NCBI GenBank assembly: GCA_038501625.1
Contig: JAZAYU010000052.1
Location: 1,630,796-1,694,795, forward strand
DNA: 64,000 bases
From: Corbicula japonica
Lineage: Eukaryota > Mollusca > Bivalvia > Venerida > Cyrenidae
Direction: 5' to 3'
Positions 25,431-34,963 of the stretch are shown here, one piece after another. Made by a program: the position numbers and the translations under genes. The first letter of the stretch is position 1. Every line of letters starts with the position of its first letter. The notes under the pieces were generated by a model. That model was not told the origin of the DNA, made no database searches, and was given only the letters and a program-made list of their open reading frames with translations.

Positions 25431-25885
25431 TTTAGTAGAGTTTAATGTTAATGGATTCAGGGTGTATGGAATATATACCTCTAGTATTCAAACATTGTAA
25501 TGAATATGTATTGTACAGGAATGGTTTATGTGCCAGATCACAGTTAATATGTTCAAAAATGCTAGTTAAGACAAAAAACCACAAAAGATGCCTAATACAA
25601 GATGCCTAATATAATCCAATACACCCAATTCAAAATACTTTAAACAATTAAAAGACCTACTGCATTCTGTTGAATTATATCTTCAAATTTTTTTTTTATG
25701 TAATTTAAATAAAGGTTAAAGAGTATTATCTCCCAGATCAGGGTTTCCATTTCCTATAATACATGTCATACTGACTGTTAAACAATGACAAAAGCCGTTA
25801 CTAAATTGATCAAATTCTCTCGTTCATTATGTTATATTGCTCAGTTACCCATATCTCTGGTAAACAGTTACCGACATAACCAACA
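25431..25885. other. AT-rich non-coding stretch
   Basis: A small direct duplication AAGATGCCTAATA (25587, 25602). No gene seen. Confidence 0.4.
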
Positions 25886-25887
25886 TA

Positions 25888-26102
25888 CCCCTTTCCTCCT
25901 TATATACACCAGTATGTAGAGAGTGAACAGTGTAGATCCAGATCAGCCAGCACATCCATGCCATCTGATCAGGATCTGCACCATTCACTCTGATTTATTA
26001 GGTTATCTCTGACCAGTGCAGATCTAGAAGGAACGGATAGGCCTGCTGATCTCTGATCTTCACTAGTTGGAAATGCAATAAAAGTGTATTAAGAAGTAAA
26101 GG
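25888..26102. mobile_element. Family A MITE, diverged
   Basis: CCCCTTTCCTCCTTATATAC; the second module has lost its spacer; right end AAGAAGTAAAGGCTTA. Confidence 0.75.
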
Positions 26103-26164
26103 CTTATAATACACAATTACCAAAATTGACATCTTAGTGCAAAAAATGGTATAAGTACCATTAA

Positions 26165-26399
26165 ACCTTTCCTCCACAGATACACCTTTATTGCATGGGC
26201 GAACAGTGTAGATTCAGATCAATCAGCACATCCGGTGCTGTCTAGTCAGGATCTAAAATGTTTGCTTCTTGATTTGTGAGGTTATTTTAGACCAGAGTGC
26301 AACCAGTGCAGATCCTAATCAGACAGCACAAATGTGTCGGCTGATCTGGATCTACAATGGTCGCACATCCATAAAAATGTGTATCTATGGAGGAAAGGA
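26165..26399. mobile_element. Family A MITE, near-complete
   Basis: TTAA then ACCTTTCCTCCACAGATAC; ends GTATCTATGGAGGAAAGGA, followed by TTCA. Confidence 0.88.
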
Positions 26400-26725
26400 T
26401 TCAAAATAGGAAGTAGTTATACTGTTTTTGCAGCAAGCTGATGACATATTCTTTGTAATTTGAACTTCCACTTTGCAAGAAGTCTGAAATATACTTCATA
26501 AGGTCCTTATATTATTTTCAAGATGATTGATTTATACCTTTTAATATATTAAAGAAAATATTCCACTAATCAAAATATTTCAAATACTTAGTGTTTAATT
26601 CTTTTTAAATGTACATGTAGTTTGACCTAGCCCCAAAGCTATGGAAATTTACAAAGACCAAATTAAAATCTCAGCTGATCTGTAGTAAATTATTTGAGAT
26701 CTTGCACTTTTGTAAACACACTAAA

Positions 26726-26935
26726 CCCTTTATTATGGTTTACTTTTATCACATAGAAGACCAGTGTACATCAAGAGGTTCATTTGTGCTTTTACGCTAA
26801 TAATCAAAAAAGTAAAATAACCTGATAATCAAAAAGAGAACAGGAGTGATCCTGATCAGATGACACAGATGTGCGAGCTGATCTGGATCTACACTGTTTG
26901 CCCACACAATAAAGGTGGATCTATAAAGTAAAGGT
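26726..26935. mobile_element. Family A MITE, first module degraded
   Basis: CCCTTTATTATGG start, second module and end CTATAAAGTAAAGGT intact, TTAA at 26936-26939. Confidence 0.78.
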
Positions 26936-26939
26936 TTAA

Positions 26940-27680
26940 CATGTATGTAAGTGCACGGACATAAAACATTATACGTCACATATAGTGAAACATAATTTAA
27001 TGCCTTGTACAAGTTTATCAAAAATGACATCATATACCCAAAATAATTGTCAAGTAAAGTGAAATCTGATCTTCACATTGAACAATAATACTGCTGTATC
27101 GATAATACCATATACTTCATGTTTTGAAATGTATTTAAATGTTCATTGACTATTTAATCTTTGATATGAAACCTCCCTTTCACTAAAAGTATTAACTATT
27201 TTCAAGATTTATAAATTCTTTAAGACCTCTAGGTGTTATAGTTAGTTGAAAACTTGTGAACTTATCGGTATTAAATTCAAAGCTATTTCCTTTTCATAGT
27301 GATATTGTAGATTTTTTCTTATGTTAAAAAAGTTTAAAGTACACTGAAATCAGTTTGAGTTGTATTTTTATATTGTTGTAATTGTTTGCCCAATGATAAT
27401 ATTTACAAATAAACAGCATCATTTAAACATTTGGGAGTGGACTTTAAGATGCAAACAAGCATTAGTATTTCACAATGGTATGGAGTGTGTATATGAGTCA
27501 GAGATCATTACAACACTCAAAACTATTCAGTAAAAGGTCCACAGTGTGATACTTACGTGTTTATTTTTTATTTTTTGAGTGTTTATTAATATGGCAGTTA
27601 GCTCCTACCAGTAATATTATAAAACACAAGTCATATTTAAGTTATAGATTTATCAATTTCTATGTCTATAGCCTAAAAGT
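26940..27680. other. AT-rich non-coding stretch
   Basis: No gene or repeat recognised. Confidence 0.45.
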
Positions 27681-27687
27681 AAAGCTG

Positions 27688-27804
27688 TGTCCAAGGTCAT
27701 AAAAATAAATCTGGAGACCTGTCTCCAATCTCAAGCATCATTTGCCATTCTGATTCTTGAGATAGGGAGACTGGTCTTCAAAGTCAGGTCTATGATCTTG
27801 GGCC
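27688..27804. mobile_element. Family B hairpin MITE, 117-bp deletion copy
   Basis: CTG on both sides (27685-27687, 27805-27807). The centre is lost (AAGCATCATTTGCCATTC). Confidence 0.85.
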
Positions 27805-27910
27805 CTGGATGTTCAGTGATCACATGCGGGGTTATGAGCTACATCCCACAGCTAAAGAGATAACTGGAGATTTCTGATACTTTATCCTTTTAGCAGTAGT
27901 AAAACTCCAG

Positions 27911-28056
27911 TGCCCACGGTTATAAAACTGAGCATGGAAACCAGTCTCAAATCTCAAGCATCTGATTGGCTGAAATGGCGACCAGTCGCTATTTCAGCCA
28001 ATCAGATGCTTGAGATTTGAAACTGGTTTCCAATCTCAGCTTTATAACCTTCAGCC
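27911..28056. mobile_element. Family B hairpin MITE, 146 bp, asymmetric ends
   Basis: CAG on both sides (27908-27910, 28057-28059). Left end TGCCCACGG, right end CCTTCAGCC. The right flank is family A sequence (CAGATCAGCCTGTGCATC). Confidence 0.93.
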
Positions 28057-28091
28057 CAGATCAGCCTGTGCATCAGCACTCCACTTACTAG

Positions 28092-28195
28092 GGCCCAAGG
28101 TCATAAAACAGAAACTGGATACTAGTCTCAATTTCAGCCAATCAGATGCTTGTGATATGAGACTGGTCTCCAGTTTCAGTTTTATCATCTTGGTA
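28092..28195. mobile_element. Family B hairpin MITE, deletion copy
   Basis: GGCCCAAGGTCATAAAAC then an internal deletion to AATTTCAGCCAATCAGATG and CAGTTTTATCATCTTGG. Confidence 0.8.
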
Positions 28196-28689
28196 GGATA
28201 AATCTACCAACAACAATTTTCTGCATTAATTAAATCTTTTTGATCAATGAACAGACTGAATCAATTTCGTGAAAAATGGAGTTAATCCAAAGACCTATAT
28301 CATACTATAATATAGGTCTCTGGTTAATCATATAAATTCAGCCATGTTGCTACATGATGTATTAATCTATACATTAGCTCATTCCATTTTACTGTGTGCT
28401 TTGCTTGTTGACTAGTTCACATTGCAGACCCCGATCAAATTTACCAACACTGAGCTGATCTGGGTCTTCATACATGTAATTTAGGACTTGCTTAGTGCTA
28501 AACAGTTACAGGGTAATGAACTCATGATCAATACTAAATGCAGCAGTGAGCTGCTCCCTGGGTGAACTAAGGGTCATCTAAGGGTTGGTCATTGTTAGAA
28601 ATATTGATTGCTACAGGTGACAGTTCAAGGACATAACAACAAAATTGCTTTAAACAGGCCTTTAGATGTTCTTCATTGGATATAGCTGT

Positions 28690-28960
28690 TATCCATGGAC
28701 AACCGTTGTAGATCCAGATCAGTGCCCAAGGTTATAAAACTGAGCATGGAAACCAGTCTCAAATCTCAAGCATCTGATTGGCTGAAATGGTGACTGGTCG
28801 CCATTTCAGCCAATCAGATGCTTGAGATTTGAGACTGGTTTCCAAACTCAGTTTTATAACCTTGGGCACAGGGCAATCTTATAGTTATCTGCACTGTTCA
28901 CTTTAAAATTCATTACGTTCTTCTGATAAGAAAGCACTACATCCAGCTAAGACAGCACAA
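28690..28960. mobile_element. Family A remnant split by family B
   Basis: GTTGTAGATCCAGATCAG (left) and TTATCTGCACTGTTCAC (right) flank the insertion at 28723-28868; poorer family A scraps continue at 28975-29180 and before, at 28405-28470. Confidence 0.68.
28723..28868. mobile_element. Family B hairpin MITE, 146 bp, nested in family A
   Basis: CAG at 28720-28722 and 28869-28871. Ends TGCCCAAGGTTATAAAAC / GTTTTATAACCTTGGGCA, centre GGTGACTGGTCGCC. The CAG is the one in the family A motif GATCCAGATCAG. Confidence 0.95.
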
Positions 28961-29184
28961 ATATGCCAGCTCTGCCAGGATCTACACTGTTTGCTTTTTG
29001 ACTTGTTAGGTTATTTCTAACCAATATACAGTGTAGATTCAAAACAGTTAGCACATCTGTGCTTCCTGACTGTACATTAGGTTATGAATGACTAAGAAGC
29101 GAACTTGGATGTGCTGTCTGATCTGGATCGACACAGGTCACATAAGCAATAAACCCTTATATTATACCGAGTAAAAGATTAACA

Positions 29185-29975
29185 AGTTATATGCCTTGAA
29201 TGGGCAATATAAGATCTTCTGATCTTCTGGCTGACACTCCTTCCCATCTTCTTCAGTGTACTTTAATTGTACGAGTTTTAAATCTGAACACCACAAACAA
29301 ACAGGATGAGATTTGTTAGCATTTTAATTATCTCCAATCACAAATCTGTAAATTCAGTTTTGTTAATGGGGTCCTGATTTTCATAGATTTTATAAGACAA
29401 CGTATTCAAATATTTTCACACATTTCTCCCCCCGCCATAGATACAGTTGTCCATTTTAGACTACAAATGAACCTTCAATTTTTTAAGTAAGTTGCCATTC
29501 TATTGAAATCTATGAAATCTCAACCCTTACAAATATAAATGATTTCACAGTAAATATTCTAACATCCATTTTTTTAGCAATACAACTCACATACAATTAA
29601 CTAAACCAATCATTCAAAACAGAAAACAGCAAAAAAACAAAACAATATGGAACTTAGCTGATTATATATTATGCTTCATAACTGACTCAAAAGATGGTAA
29701 TTAAACCTGTCACTTTTCTTCAAAGAAATCAAGCCTTTAAAAAATTAAAATTATATAAATATATCCCAAAACACAAAAATACTGTGTGTGGTTTCCAAAA
29801 ATAGGGGAAACATTGTAAATATTTATTACAATTTTTATATCATGTAATCCTTTTTCGTAAAAACAGAATTGTAAGGCAATGAATAGTGATCAACAAAATA
29901 ATCATTTTAAATGTTAATTAAATGTTAATTACAAAACTGGCTTAATAAGTTTAAACTTAACTTTTCAAATTTTAT
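29185..29975. other. AT-rich non-coding stretch
   Basis: Includes a perfect direct repeat AAATGTTAATT at about 29910. No gene seen. Confidence 0.45.
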
Positions 29976-29978
29976 TAA

Positions 29979-30245
29979 CCCTTTGCTCCATGTTTATGCC
30001 TTTTATCACTTGGGCTACCAGTTTAAATCCAGATCAAACACCAAATATGTGCTGTCTGATCTGGATCATAACTGCTTGCCTCTTGGTCAGACATGACCTA
30101 ATAAATCTAACTTCTTGGTCAGAAATAACCATATAAATCTTAAAGCTAACAGTTTAAATTCTGATCAGATGGCATGGATGTGCAGGCTGATCTGGATCTA
30201 CACTGTTCATTCATGCAAGAAAAGGCATATCTATGGAGTAAAGGG
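29979..30245. mobile_element. Family A MITE with duplicated spacer (267 bp)
   Basis: TTAA then CCCTTTGCTCCATGTTTATG; the CTTGGTCAGA spacer occurs twice (30082, 30113), so the element is enlarged; ends CTATGGAGTAAAGGG. Confidence 0.83.
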
Positions 30246-30321
30246 CTAACGAAATAATAAAATGTTGATAAAAATATTGACATTTTTATATATTATATAA
30301 AAAAAGTCAGTTATTTATTAA

Positions 30322-30555
30322 CCCTTTCCTCCGTAGATATACCTTTATTGCATGGGCAAACAGTTTAGATCCAGATCAGCTGACACATCAGTGCCGTCTT
30401 ATCAGGATCTAAACTGTTCCCTTTTTGATTCATTGGGTTATTTCTGACCAAAATGTGACCAGTGCAGATCCTGATCTGATGGCTAGGATGTGCTGGCTGA
30501 TCTGGATCTACACTGGTTGCACATGTGTAAAAATGCGTATATACGGAGGAAAGGT
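30322..30555. mobile_element. Family A MITE
   Basis: TTAA then CCCTTTCCTCCGTAGATAT; ends ATATACGGAGGAAAGG, right TTAA lost. Overlapping frames on both strands here are repeat-derived. Confidence 0.87.
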
Positions 30556-30752
30556 TTTTGGACACACCACTATTTGGATTCATGCATCCCAGCATTTTTC
30601 ATCAGATTCTATAAATCATTAGGTCAAGTTGTTTACAACCAGCAATGCAACCTACAAACAATACACAGTATGAGTCATACTAATTCCACAGTTCAAAATT
30701 GCTTCTTGGCAGAAAGTGAAAATAAATAAAGTCCAAAACTTGTTTACAAAAC

Positions 30753-31005
30753 AGTAACACCTCACTCCATGAAATATTGCTTTTAAATACTTGGGCAACC
30801 AGTGTAGATCCAGATCAGCTGGCACATTCATGCCATCTGATTAGGATCTACATTTTTTGCTTTTAGACTTAAAGATTATCAGGTTATTTCTGACCAACGA
30901 GGGAACAGTGTAGATTCAGGTCAGAAGGCATGAATGTACTAGCTGATTTGGATCTACATATCCTCATTCATATAATAAAAGGTGTATCTCTGGAGTTTTT
31001 TTTTA
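30753..31005. mobile_element. Family A MITE, diverged
   Basis: CACCTCACTCCATGAAAT start, two modules, end GTATCTCTGGAG followed by T9. Confidence 0.7.
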
Positions 31006-31570
31006 ATTGAAAACACATTTGACACATTGTCATTAGATTTAAGTTTAGTAGTCATATGTTATTGGTTTATATATTGGTTATGTATATTTATATCATGTAT
31101 CAAGTGCAAAACAGTTGTAACTGTAGTATGAATAAAGAAGGCAGTTAAAACTGTTTGGCTCTCAACCTGTGATATGGTTAATAAAAATTGTTATAACCAG
31201 ATTCATGTTTTTGCCAATTATTTTTGCAATTTCTCAAACTTAATATTTAAAATCCTTTGGTCTGAAGGACTTGTTCTTTATTCGATTAGTGTGCTCAACT
31301 CTGCAGAGTTTGCGAAATGCCTAAACCCATTAAACAATTTAAAAATAGAAAGCACTTCACATGTTCCATTTATATCATCGACTGGCATGCAAAATGCAAA
31401 TTGTGACTACTCACATAATTTAATGGGAGAATATATAATAATACTTGTGTAACTTGGCACTTCCGTGGAGATCATAATATACTGGGTCTAAATCTATGAT
31501 ACAGGTTAGAATGTAAATATAAAGACATTAATCTCTGAGGCGTTGTTTAATGGGGGCCTTCAAAAATTGG
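31006..31570. other. AT-rich non-coding stretch
   Basis: No supported feature; the 92-codon frame at 31174-31452 shows no recognisable domain. Confidence 0.4.
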
Positions 31571-31574
31571 GAAA

Positions 31575-32115
31575 TGAGACCGTTGACTAGTCAGAAAACT
31601 CCCTGCTAATCAAAAGATCCCGGGATATTATAAAACGATAAAATATATTCTGTAAGGGATGAACATCAATAACACAACATAGTTTTTTTCACTCTAATTT
31701 CGATGTTTCCACATTAAGACTTTTTCAAGATTAGAACAATCCCGGGATAGTCAGAAAACCTCCCGAATAGTCAAATCATCACTTGCTTGTCCCTGGTATC
31801 TATAAAACATTACTGGGTAGTCACGAACTCTCTGCCAATCAAGAGAATCCTAGGAAGAAGGAAGATCTCTGGCTTGTCAGGAAACCCCTGGTTGGTTTGA
31901 AGATCACTGATCAGTCAATAAATTCTTGGCTAGTCAGAAATTGAATGGTTTAAGTAAACAAATCCCTATGTCACCGTGAGTGGCAACCCCAATGCATGTT
32001 AGAAGATCTCTGGCCAATCAGAAAAATCCTGTCTAGTAGTAAGAAGACTCCTAGCAAGTCAGCAAATCTTGGCTAGAGAGAAGGTCCATGGCTATTGACT
32101 AGCCAGAAGATATGA
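31575..32115. repeat. Highly degenerate short tandem repeat
   Basis: Variants of a 25-30 bp unit with a GGCTAGTCAGAAA half and an ATCTCTGG or ATCCCGGG half recur about 18 times (for example 31590, 31745, 31878, 31930, 32006, 32075, 32100). Confidence 0.6.
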
Positions 32116-32465
32116 CTAACATGCACTTTGGACAACACTAATTTTGTAATTACCAGGTACAACATTATTTATTGTACATGTCTTTTACAAGCTTCTTATA
32201 GCAGTTATGTTTGGCAGATAGGAAAATAAATACATCAAAATGCATTACACAGACTAAAATAGCAAAAATAATATTTCAGTACCCTGAGATAATAATGCAT
32301 AAGTACAAAAATGTTTGAAATAAACTTTAACAATACTGGACAAAGCAGAGACATTTTCAGTAGAAAAACATAATGTACAAGTATAATTGGTATGATACAA
32401 CCCAAAATTAAGTATTTAAACCTGAATATATATCAATTACAACAAGAACTTAACTATTATTAAAT
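32116..32465. other. AT-rich non-coding stretch
   Basis: Nothing recognised. Confidence 0.4.
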
Positions 32466-32470
32466 TTTAA

Positions 32471-32726
32471 CCTTTTCCTCCATAGATACACCTTAATTGC
32501 GAGGGCAAACAGTTTAGATCCAGATCAGCTGGCACATCTGTGCTGTCTGATCAGAATCTATATCATTTTCTTTAGATTGATAAGGTTACTTCTTAACAAA
32601 AAGTGACCAGTGTAGATCCAGATCATATGACACAGATATGCCAACTGATCTGGATCTACACTGTTCACAAATGGGGCAACAGCATAGATAAAACCCTTAT
32701 AAGGCTTATAAATGAAGGAAAAAGTG
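32471..32726. mobile_element. Family A MITE, enlarged right half
   Basis: TTAA then CCTTTTCCTCCATAGATAC; the right end is decayed (AAATGAAGGAAAAAG). Confidence 0.75.
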
Positions 32727-33105
32727 TTATACAAAGTTTGTGACAGCCATTTACAATGTAATTGACCATTTTTGTACAGGCAATTATACAACTGTTCCTC
32801 ATCAGTAATTAGTGCCTTACCTAAGCACTGATAATATAAAAACAATTTATGATTAACTCTCACACAATTATATTAACTCTTTTGAGTGCACACACAAACC
32901 AATGCTCTGTATTTCCCACGCACATTTTATGTACAAGTACATAAATCACATAGCTGTAACATAAATGCTGCTATTAAATCAGCTTTTATAAAAAGCACTT
33001 GTATAATTTACTATGAGTCTATGAGCACCACAAGCAATTTGCAGTTTCTGTGCGAAGTCTACATTCAGTAAATTGAGCAAAGTTTATATATAAGTTGGTC
33101 CGAAT

Positions 33106-33340
33106 AACCTTTATTCCATGGGATATGGCTGTTATTTCATGGGTGAAAAGTGTAGAACCACATAAGCCAGCACATCCATGCAATCTGATCATGATCTGCA
33201 CTGTTTGCATGTAGAATCATTAAGTTCTGACCAAGAATCTGGGAGTGTAGATCCTGATCAGATGGAACAGACATGCCGACAGATCTGGGTCTACACTGTT
33301 CCCCCATGTGATCAAAGTTGTGTATATGGAGTAAAGTGTC
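33106..33340. mobile_element. Family A MITE, diverged; last copy before the innexin region
   Basis: CCTTTATTCCATGGGATATG start, modules AGAACCACATAAGCCAGC with GATCATGATCTGCACTG, and TAGATCCTGATCAGATGG with GATCTGGGTCTACACTG; end GTATATGGAGTAAAG. Confidence 0.72.
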
Positions 33341-33869
33341 AAGTACTGAAGTCTATATTCAGTAATCTGAGCAAAGTTTATACAATGGTCCCTTTGACCA
33401 CAGAATGTAACAGCCATATATAAAAAAGAATAGTACTATTATAATGTTGTTTTTTTTTCAAGTACTCTAAACGTGACTGCAAAATTAAAATATACCTAAC
33501 GTTTTATGAAAGCCATTTTGTGCCTCATTGTTTAATATGAAGTGAAAACCCAGTGAATTGAAAAAATCTGCTAACTCTTTTATAAAAAGGAAAAATTACC
33601 AGTTACATGTAAATCCTGTGAAACTAAAAAACATAGCAAACATAAGTTACAAAAGTGATTTTGAAGAGACATTAGTAAATACAACTTTTGCCTCAAATGA
33701 GAGGAAAACAAATTATATACTGGTCATCAAAACACTAAATAAACAGACAGTCACAATTTACACGAAGTTCAGATCTGTTTTCTAATGTGAACACAATTTG
33801 GTGTGCTAGGTAAATGCACATAAAGTTCTTGGTATTGAGTATGTTTTTTTTGAATTTTCAATAAACTTA

Positions 33870-34963
33870 TCAAACATCGCTCATCACTTTGCTCTTGTCC
33901 GGTTCTCCACGATATATAACTGGCGATTTCGATAAGTCATTGGTCAATGGCATATCATCGTCATAATCATGTCCTTTGGTACGATCCATAAATGGCTTCT
34001 CCTTAAAGCTGTACCACAGTAGACGCATAACGTCTGAGAGAATAATGTCCGTGGAATTTTTTCCCACAATTCTAAGTAAGAAGCACCCATCCTCGCGAAG
34101 ATATTCATTGGCAAATCGTCTTGAGAGTTTCTTATCAAAACCTGACTGGATTTCATTACATGCGCGCAAGTATTTTCGTACAAACATTTCCTTGTTGTGT
34201 TGAAAAAGCATGTAGAAAAGCCAAGACAATAAGTTGTAGAAAGTCAGCACCGCCACGATAAACAGCCAAAACCAAATAAGCGCAAAAATTTTCTCATTAA
34301 ACAGATTTATTGGCAAAACACACTGCACTGTAAATGTCTGAACGTTCTGTAGCTGCCGAATTTTGAAATCACACAGAGTGACACGTGGGAATCTCGGAGT
34401 TTCTCGCCATTCTCCATGTTCTTGGAAGAATTTTACAATTTCGAAACCGTAACTTCCAAAATCCATCCCGAGAAATGCATCCAGTAGAAAGAACTGACCT
34501 ACACAATTGACGCAGTACAGCATTTTCACGAACAAATAAAATCCTGTGAGAAAATATCCATCCCTCCTTCCGAAACAGAATATAAATACATTCGACACCC
34601 TCTGTCGTACACGAACTAAAATATTTCTGTGGTAATTCCGATTTTGTCGTAGCCAGCGGTCAATGTATTTAGCGATGTGCTTTAGATTTTGCTCTCTTTC
34701 TTCTGGCTTTCCAACATGTACACCATCCGTTAACTCATTTATTTTGGACAAACTTATCCCGGACTTTGTGTTTAATAAATGCCAAAGTATATTAGGAAAT
34801 TTGAATAAAAATGCCATAAACAGTAGAATCAAGGGCACCCACTGGTAATAGTTGATTTCTGCTTTCTGACGAGCAGCGATGTTTTCTGGAATCGACGTTT
34901 CCATCGGAACATAGTACGTGTTGGAGATCCAGCAGTAGTTTTTTGTGTATGCAACAAATGCTC
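33870..34963 (-). CDS. Innexin A main coding exon
   Basis: 1094 bp; two bases complete a Gly codon, then 363 codons and TGA (33872-33870). The acceptor is TTTTTCCAG/GAGCA. It covers most of extracellular loop 1, TM2 to TM4 and the tail without interruption. The in-frame Met codons upstream of 34963 are intronic. In innexin B the matching region is cut by an intron after LQNIQ. Confidence 0.95.

Noticed and set aside
28010..28201. ORF MRFETGFQSQ
   Set aside because: It runs through two family B hairpins; the same peptide pieces appear at other family B copies.
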